Positions 28,554 to 35,602 of a stretch of 51,729 nt of DNA are shown here, in pieces; position 1 is the first letter of the stretch, and each line of letters begins with the position of its first letter. The DNA comes from Deltaproteobacteria bacterium (lineage in GTDB: Bacteria > Myxococcota_A > Polyangia > Haliangiales > JADYYK01). Made by a program: the position numbers and the translations under genes. Location of the stretch: NCBI GenBank assembly GCA_020853705.1, contig JADYYK010000046.1, positions 1-51,729 on the forward strand. Reading direction: 5' to 3'. A model generated the notes under the pieces. The model was given only the letters and a program-made list of their open reading frames with translations. It was not told the origin of the DNA and ran no database searches.

Positions 28554-28580
28554 GACTGCGCCAGGCTTCGCGCCGCAGTC
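28554..28580 (+). promoter_or_regulatory. inverted repeat just before the ribosome binding site of the AgmX-like gene
   Basis: GACTGCG (28554-28560) and CGCAGTC (28574-28580) are perfect 7-bp arms with a 13-nt loop. GGAGGGCAGGAAGG follows at once, with the ATG at 28597. In RNA the hairpin would sit against the ribosome binding site, so it could be a leader structure. It could also end macroglobulin transcription, though no T-run follows. Confidence 0.4.
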
Positions 28581-28596
28581 TTGGAGGGCAGGAAGG

Positions 28597-29814
28597 ATGC
28601 ATTCATTGGACAAGGACGAGAAGCAGGGCTCGAAGAATCCGCCGCCGGGGGCGCCTCCCCACCTGAACGGGAAGCGCGCTGAGCCGGACTCAGGCCTCAT
28701 CGACCTCAAGGCGCTGGCCGACGGCGAGATCTCGACCTCGATGAACAACATCGAGAAGCAGCGCGAGGAGCAGCGCGACGCCGCCATCCTGGCGTCGACC
28801 TCGTCGGTGTCGCTGTCGCAGATCGTCCTGCCCATCGCCGGGCGTGAAGGCAAGACGCCGATCGACACCATGGCCGACGCCCCGGTGGCCAAGGCGGCGC
28901 TGGCGGGAGGTGCCAAGGCGGCCCCGCAGAAGAGCCGCACCGGCCTGGTCGTGGCCATCGTGCTGGGGCTGGGCGCCGCCGCGGGTGGCGCGTTCTGGTA
29001 CATCAAGAACAGCGAGAAGAAGAAGACCGCGGACGACAACGTCGTCGCGGCGGGTGGTGCCGGCGCGCTACCGACCACGGGGCAGGGCCAGGTCCCGGCG
29101 GAGCCGCCGGGCGGCACCATGGTCGCGGGGGCTGGCGCAGGGGATCCTTCGGGGGCTGGCGGGCCGGTGGTACAGCCGCTGGACACCGCGGGTGGCAACC
29201 AGGTCACCGCGCCGGTGGGCAATCCCGACGACAAGAAGGCGACCGCCGCGGACGACAAGAAGCTGGCCGCCGCGGACGACAAGAAGGCGGATGACAGGAA
29301 GCTGACCCCGGAGGAGAAGAAGGCCGCCGCCGAGAAGAAGGCCGCCGCCGCCGAGGAGAAGAAGGCCGCCGCCGAGGAGAAGAAGGCCGCCGCCGACAAG
29401 GCCGCCACCGACAAGGTCGCCGTGGCCGACAAGGACAAGCTGGAGACCGGCGGGCCGACCACGCCCAAGGACGACAGCCAGAGCGAGATCCAGAAGCTGC
29501 TCGCGGGCGGCGGCGATGACAAGAAGGTCGACGACGCGCCCAAGAAGACCGGCCTCGACAAGGACGAGATCAAGGCCGGCATGAACAAGATCAAGGCGGT
29601 GGTGCAAAACTGCGCTCGCGCCGAGAAGGTCGTCGGCGTCATCAAGGTGCGCGCCACCATCGCGGCCAGCGGCTCGGTCACCAGCGGCAGCGTGACCGGC
29701 GAGTTCGCCTCCAACCCGGTCGCCAGCTGCGTCAAGGACGCCGTGATGGCCGCCAGCTTCCCGAGCTGGACGGGTTCGCCGATGACCGTGAACTACAGCT
29801 ACTCCGTCGACTGA
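28597..29814 (+). CDS. single-pass membrane protein with AgmX/PglI-type C-terminal domain
   Basis: A 405-residue protein with GGAGG upstream. Residues 1-113 are hydrophilic and probably cytoplasmic, with a DSGLIDLKALADGE segment typical of myxobacterial N-termini of this kind. A transmembrane helix follows at ~115-136 (TGLVVAIVLGLGAAAGGAFW). Next comes a Gly/Ala/Pro spacer and a highly charged Lys/Glu/Ala repeat region (~215-290). The C-terminal ~85 residues (KAVVQNCARAEKVVGVIKVR, then VASCVKDAVMAASFPSW) match the AgmX/PglI C-terminal domain, a TonB-C-like fold with two conserved cysteines. In Myxococcus this domain occurs in gliding-motility and envelope proteins. The charged spacer would let it reach across the periplasm. 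It follows the macroglobulin genes after 123 nt, so a functional link is possible but not shown. Confidence 0.8.
   Translation: MHSLDKDEKQGSKNPPPGAPPHLNGKRAEPDSGLIDLKALADGEISTSMNNIEKQREEQRDAAILASTSSVSLSQIVLPIAGREGKTPIDTMADAPVAKAALAGGAKAAPQKSRTGLVVAIVLGLGAAAGGAFWYIKNSEKKKTADDNVVAAGGAGALPTTGQGQVPAEPPGGTMVAGAGAGDPSGAGGPVVQPLDTAGGNQVTAPVGNPDDKKATAADDKKLAAADDKKADDRKLTPEEKKAAAEKKAAAAEEKKAAAEEKKAAADKAATDKVAVADKDKLETGGPTTPKDDSQSEIQKLLAGGGDDKKVDDAPKKTGLDKDEIKAGMNKIKAVVQNCARAEKVVGVIKVRATIAASGSVTSGSVTGEFASNPVASCVKDAVMAASFPSWTGSPMTVNYSYSVD
29311..29394 (+). repeat. four 21-bp in-frame repeats (Glu-Glu-Lys-Lys-Ala-Ala-Ala)
   Basis: The unit GAGGAGAAGAAGGCCGCCGCC occurs at 29311, 29353 and 29374, with a shifted variant at 29332. 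It encodes the alpha-helical charged spacer of the AgmX-like protein. Identity at the DNA level suggests recent expansion and possible length variation between strains. Confidence 0.85.
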
Positions 29815-29847
29815 CCCCCAACCCTCCCCACAGACCCCAGGCTCCCT

Positions 29848-30219
29848 GTGCAGCGCCTCAGCGCGGTCGTCGTCCTCGTCACCCTGTGCGGGTGTTCGCT
29901 GATCAAGACCAAGAACCCGGCCGTGAAGCTCGACGCGTCGGCCAAGGTGGTGACCGTCAAGTGCACCACGTCGCGCACGCCACCGCTGATCGACAGCGTG
30001 ATGACGGTGGCCCTGCTGGCGGGCACCGTGGTCACCGCGATCGTGGCCGTGGCCGACGAGTCCAAGGGGCTGGGGGCGACCGCGGGTGGCCTCGGCGTGG
30101 GCACCCTGGTGTTCGGCGGCAGCGCCATCGTCGGCTTCGGTCGCACCTCGGCCTGTCGCGTCGCCAAGCGGGGCGAGGCCAGGCTGCGTGAGGAGCTGTC
30201 CGGCGCCGGCCAGCCCTGA
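29848..30219 (+). CDS. small membrane-associated lipoprotein, unknown function
   Basis: A 123-residue protein starting at GTG 29848. The leader RLSAVVVLVTLCGCSLIK has a good lipobox (Leu-Cys-Gly-Cys). Two further hydrophobic, Gly/Ala-rich stretches follow (SVMTVALLAGTVVTAIVAVA and GATAGGLGVGTLVFGGSAIV). These could be transmembrane hairpins, and the protein ends with a charged tail. Two more cysteines (VKCTTSR, TSACRVAK) could pair in the periplasm. No family is recognised. It lies 33 nt after the AgmX-like gene on the same strand, so co-transcription is likely. It ends 39 nt before the stop of the convergent DUF4157 gene. Confidence 0.65.
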   Translation: MQRLSAVVVLVTLCGCSLIKTKNPAVKLDASAKVVTVKCTTSRTPPLIDSVMTVALLAGTVVTAIVAVADESKGLGATAGGLGVGTLVFGGSAIVGFGRTSACRVAKRGEARLREELSGAGQP

Positions 30220-30230
30220 GGCCGCGCCCC

Positions 30231-30276
30231 ACGGGGCGGGCTTGTTGTGCCGCGGGCCCTACGGGGCGGGCTTGTT
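30231..30276. repeat. 16-bp direct repeat duplicating the 3' end of the DUF4157 gene
   Basis: ACGGGGCGGGCTTGTT is present at 30231-30246 and 30261-30276, offset by 30 bp. The second copy encodes the last residues (NKPAP) of the DUF4157 protein and lies next to its stop codon. The first copy lies just beyond that stop. CGCCCC/GGGGCG around 30225-30236 can also form a tight hairpin between the convergent gene ends. Confidence 0.65.
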
Positions 30277-31848
30277 CTGCTGCTTGTCCCAGCCCTTGGC
30301 GAAGCCCTTGTCGCGGATGCTCGTGGCCAGCGTGCGATAGGCCTGGGCGCCGGCGCTGTAGGCGCGGTCCTCGCCGCCGTTGTCGAACTTCGACTTGACC
30401 TCGGCCTTGACCTTCTCGGGCAGCTGCGCGACCAGCGGATCGATCTGCGACTGCACGCTCTTGCCGATCTCGACGCCGAAAACGCTGGTCGGCACCGAGA
30501 TCGGCTGGCTGGTCAGCCAGCTGACCGCGCTGGTCGTGGCGGCCTGCGCGTTGGTGTAGTACTCCGCGCAATGGAACTGCTCGTGCTCCTGGGTGAAGGC
30601 CTTGGACCAGAACTGCTTGCGCTCGGGCCGATCGCCGTCGTGGCGCAGGTCGTAGTAGGCCTGCATGAAGTTCTGCGGCGTCAGGACGGCGTCCTCGTCG
30701 CTGCCGACGTTGGTGCGACCCAGCGCCTGCACGTCCCAGGAGCAGTCGACCGTGACCTCACCGGACACGTACACGGTGTTGTTCTCGCGCACGTCCCACT
30801 TGAAGCTCTTGGTGCCGAACTTGGGCTCGGCATAGCCGAAGGCGGTGCCCGGGATCGTGACGCCACCCTGGCCGACGTGCCCGAAGCGGATGATGCCGCC
30901 GTTGGCGATGGAGTCGTAGCCCATCGCGGCGCCCTGCTGCGGCTGCTGCGTGAAGCTGGGGGTCACGCTGACCGCGGCGTGGAACTTCCAGGCGTGGCCG
31001 CCTGGGCAGCCGGGGCCGTGGAGATCACAGCCGCCGCCCATCTGCTCGGCGTTGGGCTGCTTGTCCTCGATGGTGCCGCTCTTGGGGCCGACCACCTCGC
31101 CTTCGGCGGGCGCGCCGCTGCCGGAGGCGTCGCCCGCGGGGGCGGGATCGCGTGACAGCACGCCGCTGATGGTGTGCCCGATGGTCAGCGGCAGCGCGCC
31201 GGGGCTCTCGGCCAGGCGCGCCAGGCCGTGGCCGACGCCGAGGCGGGCGCCATCGACGTCGCGATGGCCGGGGCGCGGCGCCAGCGCGGAGGAGACGGTG
31301 GCGTTGGCGCGGTCACGGTCGGCGTCGGCGCGCGCGCTGACCTCGTCGGCGATGTGGTCGGCCTCGCGCTCGGCAGAGTCACCTGGGCTGGAGACGACCA
31401 GCTCGCCACCGGCGGACGTGCTGCCCTGCTGCAGGGTGTGCGCGACCTCGTGGGCGATCAGCCGGTAGCCGCCAGCGCTGCCGGGCTGGTACTGCCCCGC
31501 CGCGAAGTGGATGTCCTGGCCGACGGTGTAGGCGTTGGCCCCGACCGCCGCGGCCGCCGCCTCGGAGGCGCGTCCGGTGTGCACCCGCACGGCTGACAGG
31601 TCGACCGCGAGGGCGCGCTCCAGCTTGCGGCGCAGGTCGGGGGGCAGCGGCTGGCCAGCGTTGCGCGCGGCCTGCTCCAGGGCGGCGCGGGCGTTGCGAT
31701 TGATGGCCGCGCCGTTGGCCCTGCGATAGACGATGGGGCGCACCGCGGTGTTGCGGCCAGGATGGCGCTGCGGAGGCACCTCCTGGACGGAGGGCTCCAC
31801 CTCGGTGTCGACATCGTGGCCCGGCCCCCGGGTCTCGCGGGAGTACAT
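30259..31848 (-). CDS. DUF4157 (eCIS-type) protein with a second HExxH motif
   Basis: A 529-residue protein. Residues ~70-140 are a DUF4157 domain (PLPPDLRRKLERALAVDLSA, VRVHTG, YTVGQDIHFAAGQY) with HEVAH at 133-137 and the usual following EREADHIADEV. DUF4157 is frequent in cargo of extracellular contractile injection systems and resembles a metallopeptidase domain. After a ~100-residue variable linker the C-terminal half is a different domain. It has a beta-rich part (SGEVTVDCSWDVQALG) and a second zinc-binding-like motif, HEQFH (422-426). No injection-system structural genes are in the window. No signal peptide is seen. The ATG at 31848 has no Shine-Dalgarno sequence, but TACAAT lies 6 nt upstream. 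An effector or self-processing protease role is inferred. Confidence 0.8.
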   Translation of the reverse strand: MYSRETRGPGHDVDTEVEPSVQEVPPQRHPGRNTAVRPIVYRRANGAAINRNARAALEQAARNAGQPLPPDLRRKLERALAVDLSAVRVHTGRASEAAAAAVGANAYTVGQDIHFAAGQYQPGSAGGYRLIAHEVAHTLQQGSTSAGGELVVSSPGDSAEREADHIADEVSARADADRDRANATVSSALAPRPGHRDVDGARLGVGHGLARLAESPGALPLTIGHTISGVLSRDPAPAGDASGSGAPAEGEVVGPKSGTIEDKQPNAEQMGGGCDLHGPGCPGGHAWKFHAAVSVTPSFTQQPQQGAAMGYDSIANGGIIRFGHVGQGGVTIPGTAFGYAEPKFGTKSFKWDVRENNTVYVSGEVTVDCSWDVQALGRTNVGSDEDAVLTPQNFMQAYYDLRHDGDRPERKQFWSKAFTQEHEQFHCAEYYTNAQAATTSAVSWLTSQPISVPTSVFGVEIGKSVQSQIDPLVAQLPEKVKAEVKSKFDNGGEDRAYSAGAQAYRTLATSIRDKGFAKGWDKQQNKPAP

Positions 31849-31854
31849 CAGAAC

Positions 31855-31860
31855 ATTGTA
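31855..31860 (-). promoter_or_regulatory. -10-like hexamer TACAAT 6 nt before the DUF4157 start
   Basis: On the minus strand TACAAT (five of six consensus bases) is followed by GTTCTG and the ATG at 31848. This would produce a leaderless mRNA. GTACA/TGTAC arms at 31843-31861 form a small inverted repeat across the same site and could bind a regulator. Confidence 0.45.
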
Positions 31861-31897
31861 CCGCGAAGGAGTGGCTGCTCCTCCCCTGGGGTCGGGT

Positions 31898-31903
31898 TAT
31901 CCT
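31898..31903 (+). promoter_or_regulatory. -10-like hexamer TATCCT 6 nt before the Pro-rich gene start
   Basis: TATCCT is followed by GGAGCC and the ATG at 31910. The GGAG is too close to the start to be a good ribosome binding site, so a leaderless start is plausible. Confidence 0.35.
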
Positions 31904-31909
31904 GGAGCC

Positions 31910-32173
31910 ATGGCAAGCGGCAGCGACGAGGGCAGTGGGGGGCCGGGTCGGGGCCGTCAGCCCGACATGGACGACCTCCCGGACCCCGGCGAGAAGCCCG
32001 ACAGCTGGGCGCCCTGGCCCGGAAAGCGGACGATTACCGAGGGGATGCGCAGCCCGCCCCGGGTCGCCCCGACGCCAGCCAGCCCCCCCGCGGCCGAGCC
32101 ACCTGCCGCCCCGACGACGCCGCCCCAGATCCTGGCCGACCTGCGCAGTCAGCTCAAGACCGACCTGTCCTGA
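31910..32173 (+). CDS. small Pro-rich disordered protein, unknown
   Basis: An 87-residue protein, acidic and Gly-rich at the start, then Pro/Ala-rich (VAPTPASPPAAEPPAAP), ending in a short helix (PQILADLRSQLKTDLS). It contains a compact aromatic motif DSWAPWPGKRTIT. It has no signal peptide or membrane segment and is likely disordered. It is divergent from the DUF4157 gene across 61 nt and might be its small partner, but no evidence beyond position supports this. Its 3' end overlaps the convergent TPR gene by 20 bp. Confidence 0.5.
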   Translation: MASGSDEGSGGPGRGRQPDMDDLPDPGEKPDSWAPWPGKRTITEGMRSPPRVAPTPASPPAAEPPAAPTTPPQILADLRSQLKTDLS

Positions 32174-33005
32174 GCCCGAGCCGCGCCCGCGCCTCGACCA
32201 GCCCCGGGCTGTCGAAGCCCTGGGCGCGAGCCAGCGCCGGCTCGGCCAGCTCGGGGCGCCCGAGCTGACGCAGCGCCACCGCGCACAGCACCAGCACCTC
32301 GGCGTGCAGCGTGGGCTCGGGGCTGCTCGGGGCGGCGTCCTCGGGCTGATCCAGCGCCTCGGCGCCGAGGTCCAGCGCGGCCTCGGGCTGGCCGTCGTCG
32401 AGCTGCACGCGCATGGCCTCGGCCACCACGGTGAGGCGCAGCGCGCTGCCCTCCGCGCTGCGATCACGCGCCGCGCGCAGCCACTCCAGCGCGGCGGCGC
32501 GCCGCCCCAGGCGCGACAGGGCGGCCGCAAGGCGCACGCGCAGGAAGACCCCGGTGCGGGTGTCACCGCGGCCATCGAGGTGCGGCAGGAGCTCCTCGAG
32601 GATGACCTGGGCGGCGTCGACCTGGCCGCCCTGCAGCGCGCGCGCGGCACGTGCCGTCCAGACCGCGACCACCCCATCACGATCACCGACCGCCTTGAAG
32701 CCGGCGATGGCGCGGGTGCCCAGCTCGACCGAGGTCTCGAGCTGGCCTGCGGCGGCTGCCAGCTCGGCCTCGATGAGCAGCAGGTTGGGGCCCAGGCTGC
32801 CGGTCGGCGTCAGCCCCTCGAGGGCGTGCGTCGCCGCGGCATGACAGCGTGTGCAGCGCGTCACGTCGCCGCGCGCCAGGGCCAGGCGCCCGGCCAAAAG
32901 GAAGCACCAGGCCCCGGCCTCGCCGTCACCCCGGCGCAGATGCTCGAGGCCCTGGGCCTCGAAGGCCAGCTCGGGCTCGGGCACCGGGGCCGGGTCGGCG
33001 CTCAT
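32154..33005 (-). CDS. TPR-type helical repeat protein
   Basis: A 283-residue cytoplasmic-looking protein from the ATG at 33005, which overlaps the stop of the upstream SctJ-like gene (ATGA). Repeating helix pairs of the TPR type run through it: ELAFEAQGLEHLRRGDGEAG, AAAAGQLETSVELGTRAIAG, AARALQGGQVDAAQVILEEL, AALSRLGRRAAALEWLRAAR, ALRQLGRPELAEPALARAQG. No other domain is present. Overlap with the SctJ-like gene suggests one translational unit and perhaps a shared complex, since TPR proteins are common chaperones or pilotins of secretion rings. That last step is inference. An internal CTRCH is treated as chance because no export signal exists. Confidence 0.75.
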   Translation of the reverse strand: MSADPAPVPEPELAFEAQGLEHLRRGDGEAGAWCFLLAGRLALARGDVTRCTRCHAAATHALEGLTPTGSLGPNLLLIEAELAAAAGQLETSVELGTRAIAGFKAVGDRDGVVAVWTARAARALQGGQVDAAQVILEELLPHLDGRGDTRTGVFLRVRLAAALSRLGRRAAALEWLRAARDRSAEGSALRLTVVAEAMRVQLDDGQPEAALDLGAEALDQPEDAAPSSPEPTLHAEVLVLCAVALRQLGRPELAEPALARAQGFDSPGLVEARARLGLRTGRS

Positions 33006-33613
33006 TCGCGCCGCCCTGGCGGCACCGGGCGGCCCTTCTGCATCCACAGCACGACCACGATGATGGCCATCACCAGCACCGCGACCGCGGCGCCGCCCAG
33101 GGTCCACAGCAGCGGGCCGCGCGACGCTGGCTCCACCGCGAAGGGGCCGACCTTGGCCAGCCGCGACAGCGGCGGACCCTGACCCGGGCCCTGGCCGGTG
33201 GGCACGAACTCCACGCGCACCGCCGTGGGCGCCACCGGCGCGGCGCCCGCGACCAGGCGCGCGATGTCGGCCCCAGGTGGGCTGGCGCCCGGCTCCAGCA
33301 GCACGATGACCGACGCGGTGCCGGTCGGGGCGTCGCCGCGGCTGGCGCCGCCGGCCTCGGCGGCGGGGCCGGCGCTGGTCTCATCCAGGGGCGGCCACGC
33401 GCTGGCCTCGCGCGGGGGCAGCTCGAGCATGACGTGGGCCTCGTGCACGCCGGGCAGCGCCTCGAGCAGGCGCGCCACCGCGGCCGCGCGGGTGGCCTGA
33501 TACTGGGCGTGGTCCTCGCCCGGGGTCGGGATGAGGCCGGCGTCGGCGCGGCCGGCGAGGTCCAGCACCGGCAGCAGCGCCAGCAGCAGTCCCCATCGCG
33601 TCACGCCAGGCAC
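33002..33613 (-). CDS. stand-alone SctJ/FliF-like ring-building domain protein
   Basis: About 203 residues from the GTG at 33613, with GGAGGG about 12 nt upstream. The ATG at 33676 is an alternative but adds a hydrophilic stretch before the leader. A signal peptide ends near AGRADA. The mature part GLIPTPGEDHAQYQATRAAA, then LLEALPGVHEAHVMLELPP and SVIVLLEPGASPPGADIARL resembles the second ring-building motif of SctJ/YscJ and FliF. In those proteins GLI, the LxxIxGVxxARVxLxLP stretch and the VxxxVP strand occur in the same order. A transmembrane helix (PLLWTLGGAAVAVLVMAIIV) and a short basic tail end the protein. The SctJ N-terminal lipoprotein part and first ring motif are missing. No other type III secretion genes are visible. 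Confidence 0.65.
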   Translation of the reverse strand: MPGVTRWGLLLALLPVLDLAGRADAGLIPTPGEDHAQYQATRAAAVARLLEALPGVHEAHVMLELPPREASAWPPLDETSAGPAAEAGGASRGDAPTGTASVIVLLEPGASPPGADIARLVAGAAPVAPTAVRVEFVPTGQGPGQGPPLSRLAKVGPFAVEPASRGPLLWTLGGAAVAVLVMAIIVVVLWMQKGRPVPPGRRE

Positions 33614-33662
33614 GAAACCATGTAGCCCTCCGGGGCGAACCCGGTCAAGGCCGCGCGCCGGC

Positions 33663-33691
33663 TTGCCCTGGCGCACGGCCTCACGTTAAAT
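33663..33691 (+). promoter_or_regulatory. candidate sigma-70-like promoter of the cytochrome gene
   Basis: TTGCCC at 33663-33668 and TTAAAT at 33686-33691 are separated by 17 nt. Each matches four of six consensus bases, and this is the most A/T-rich spot upstream of the gene at 33752. Confidence 0.35.
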
Positions 33692-33751
33692 ATCGCCTCG
33701 CGACCATCGTCACAGGCTGCACCGCTGGTGCGCCACCAAGGGAGACCCCGG

Positions 33752-34132
33752 ATGAAGAGCAGCGTGCAGAAGTGGATCCTTGCAGCCTCTCTGGTCGCGG
33801 CGCTGGCTGCCGTCCTCGCCACCACCCTGCTGCGCAGCGGCTCCGCCTACGCCGGCGGCGACGCCCCCAAGAACGTCAAGAGCGCCATCCTGAAGGGCAA
33901 GTCCAAGGATGACGTGAAGAAGTACATGAAGGAGAAGATCACCAAGGCGCTCGGGGTGCAGTGCGACTACTGCCACAACCTGGACGACATGGCGGCCGAC
34001 ACCCCCAAGAAGAAGCGCGCCGTGCAGATGCTCGAGATGGTGTCGACCATCAACAAGAAGTACATGGGCGGCAAGGAGGAGGTCGGCTGCATGACCTGCC
34101 ACCGCGGCAAGGCCAAGCCCGACGCCAAGTAG
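33752..34132 (+). CDS. diheme c-type cytochrome, photosynthetic-reaction-centre cytochrome c-like
   Basis: A 126-residue protein. AAGGGAG lies 7 nt before the ATG at 33752. A signal peptide ends near GSAYA (residue 34), so it is periplasmic. Two haem-attachment motifs are present, CDYCH (71-75) and CMTCH (113-117). The spacing, KALGVQCDYCHNLDDMA and MLEMVSTINKKYMGG followed by VGCMTCHRGK, matches the half-size relatives of the reaction-centre cytochrome c family. These are common in non-photosynthetic soil bacteria. The likely role is electron transfer in the periplasm, partner unknown. The protein is Lys-rich. It heads a plus-strand run with the zinc-ribbon and homoserine kinase genes. Confidence 0.85.
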   Translation: MKSSVQKWILAASLVAALAAVLATTLLRSGSAYAGGDAPKNVKSAILKGKSKDDVKKYMKEKITKALGVQCDYCHNLDDMAADTPKKKRAVQMLEMVSTINKKYMGGKEEVGCMTCHRGKAKPDAK

Positions 34133-34152
34133 CCCCGCCCCCAGGTCGCGCC

Positions 34153-34158
34153 TACACT
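34153..34158 (+). promoter_or_regulatory. -10-like hexamer TACACT 6 nt before the zinc-ribbon gene start
   Basis: TACACT is followed by TCTCGA and the ATG at 34165. No Shine-Dalgarno sequence is present in the 32-nt gap after the cytochrome gene, so an internal leaderless promoter is plausible. Confidence 0.35.
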
Positions 34159-34164
34159 TCTCGA

Positions 34165-34563
34165 ATGGTCAGTGCTCCCCGGGTGTTTCGCTGCAACTGC
34201 TGCGACCGCGTGGTCGACGACAACGCCGCGGTGTGCCCCGGCTGTCAGCGCGAGCTGGCCTTCTGCTCGTCGTGCCGCGACGTCACCACGCTGGAGGCCG
34301 AGCCCACCGAGGCGGCGCCGTCGCGGGTCGGGCGCGCGGTCGAGAAGGTGCAGCGCGCGCGCTATCGCTGCGCGCGCTGCAAGCGCCTGGGCGTGCGCTG
34401 CCGCACCTCGCAGGTGGGCGGCTCGTGCAACGGGCTGGCGCGCGCCGAGGGCCGCCTGCCCGACCAGCTGTGTGCGCGCTGCTCACAGCGGGTGTGGGAC
34501 GTCTCCAAGCAGGTCGCGACCTGGACCCTGCTGGGGCTCGTCGGCTCGCGCATCAGGCGCTAG
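34165..34563 (+). CDS. zinc-ribbon protein, unknown function
   Basis: A 132-residue protein with many Cys pairs. FRCNCCDRVVDD and CPGCQREL (Cys10-13 and Cys24/27) form a first zinc knuckle pair. CSSC (34-37), RCARCKRLGVRC, and near the end CARCSQRVWD form further candidate zinc sites. The basic middle region (VGRAVEKVQRARYR) could contact nucleic acid, but no enzymatic motif is seen. It ends in a mildly hydrophobic stretch (ATWTLLGLVG). It sits 32 nt after the cytochrome gene and 15 nt before the homoserine kinase gene. No named family is assigned. Confidence 0.65.
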   Translation: MVSAPRVFRCNCCDRVVDDNAAVCPGCQRELAFCSSCRDVTTLEAEPTEAAPSRVGRAVEKVQRARYRCARCKRLGVRCRTSQVGGSCNGLARAEGRLPDQLCARCSQRVWDVSKQVATWTLLGLVGSRIRR

Positions 34564-34578
34564 AATCGGGCGATAGAC

Positions 34579-35598
34579 ATGGCCACCTTCACCAAGCTGG
34601 ATCGCGACGCGATGTCCGCCCTGCTCCGCCAGTACTCGGTCGGGGCGCTGGTCGAGATGGCGCCCATCGCCAAGGGCACCATCAACTCGAACTTCCGGGT
34701 CGACACCTCGGCGGGGCGCGTCTTCCTGCGCGTCAACGAGGGCAAGGCCCGCGAGGAGGTCGAGTACGAGGCCGCGCTGGTCGACTGGCTGAGCGCGCGC
34801 GGGGTGGTCACCCCGCGGGTCATCAGCACCAGCGAGGGCGCCTCGGCGGCGGCCCACGGCGAGTCCTGGGTCACGGTGTTCGAGTGGCTGCCCGGGCGCG
34901 AGGTCGCGCGTGACGAGGTCACCCCGGCGCACACCGCGGCGGTGGGCGCGGCGCTGGCCAAGATGCACGCGGCGGGCGAGGGCTTTCCGCAGCGGCGCGC
35001 AGGGCGCTACACGCCGCAGCTGATCGAGCAGCGCTACCAGTCGTTCGTGCGGTCGAAGGATGCGGCGCTGTCGCGCGCCATCCACGTGCTCGGCGACGAG
35101 CTGGCCTGGCTGGCGGGCGGCGACCGCACCGGGCTGCCCAGCGGCGTCATCCACCAGGATCTGTTCCGCGACAACGTGCTGTGGAGCGACCCCGAGGCAG
35201 CGCAGCTCGGCGGCCTCATCGATCTCGAGCAGGCCTGCGACGGCGCCTTCGCGTACGACCTCGCGGTGTGCCTGAACGACTGGTGCTTCGCCAGCGACTA
35301 CAAGAGCGACGCCGCCAAGGCGCTGGTGGCCGGCTACCAGTCGGTGCGTCCGCTGACCCCGCGCGAGCGTGGTGGGCTGTGGATCGAGGCCCGCGCGGCG
35401 GCGGCCCGCTTCACCATCACGCGCATCACCGATGTGCACCTGCGCGCGGCGGCGGGCGGCGCGGTCAGCCCGACCGACAAGGACTTCAGGCGCTACCTGG
35501 CCCGGCTGGAGCGGCTCAAGGCGCTGGGGCGCGGCGGCTTCTCGCGCATGATCGGGCTCGACGACGTGACCGGCGCGATGCCGCTGCAGCGCAAGTAG
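34579..35598 (+). CDS. thrB: homoserine kinase, ThrB2/APH type
   Basis: A 339-residue protein of the APH-fold homoserine kinase family (EC 2.7.1.39). This enzyme phosphorylates L-homoserine with ATP, the step before threonine synthase. The N-lobe has PIAKGTINSNFRVDT (29-43), matching the family's nucleotide loop. The catalytic part is GVIHQDLFRDNVLW, with His192, Asp194 and Asn199, then GGLIDLEQACDG with metal-binding Asp215. AYDLAVCLNDWCF (225-237) is highly characteristic of this group. Length fits the family. A -10-like TAGAAT lies at 34561-34566, 12 nt before the ATG, so it may also have its own promoter. Another APH-type small-molecule kinase cannot be fully excluded. Confidence 0.85.
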   Translation: MATFTKLDRDAMSALLRQYSVGALVEMAPIAKGTINSNFRVDTSAGRVFLRVNEGKAREEVEYEAALVDWLSARGVVTPRVISTSEGASAAAHGESWVTVFEWLPGREVARDEVTPAHTAAVGAALAKMHAAGEGFPQRRAGRYTPQLIEQRYQSFVRSKDAALSRAIHVLGDELAWLAGGDRTGLPSGVIHQDLFRDNVLWSDPEAAQLGGLIDLEQACDGAFAYDLAVCLNDWCFASDYKSDAAKALVAGYQSVRPLTPRERGGLWIEARAAAARFTITRITDVHLRAAAGGAVSPTDKDFRRYLARLERLKALGRGGFSRMIGLDDVTGAMPLQRK

Positions 35599-35602
35599 CG
35601 CG

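Noticed and set aside
29311..29394. Tandem 21-bp repeats as a possible CRISPR or regulatory array
   Set aside because: They have no spacers and encode the Lys/Glu/Ala helix of the AgmX-like protein.
32841..32855. A CTRCH haem-binding-like motif in the TPR protein
   Set aside because: The protein has no export signal and only one such motif. Haem attachment to CxxCH occurs in the periplasm.
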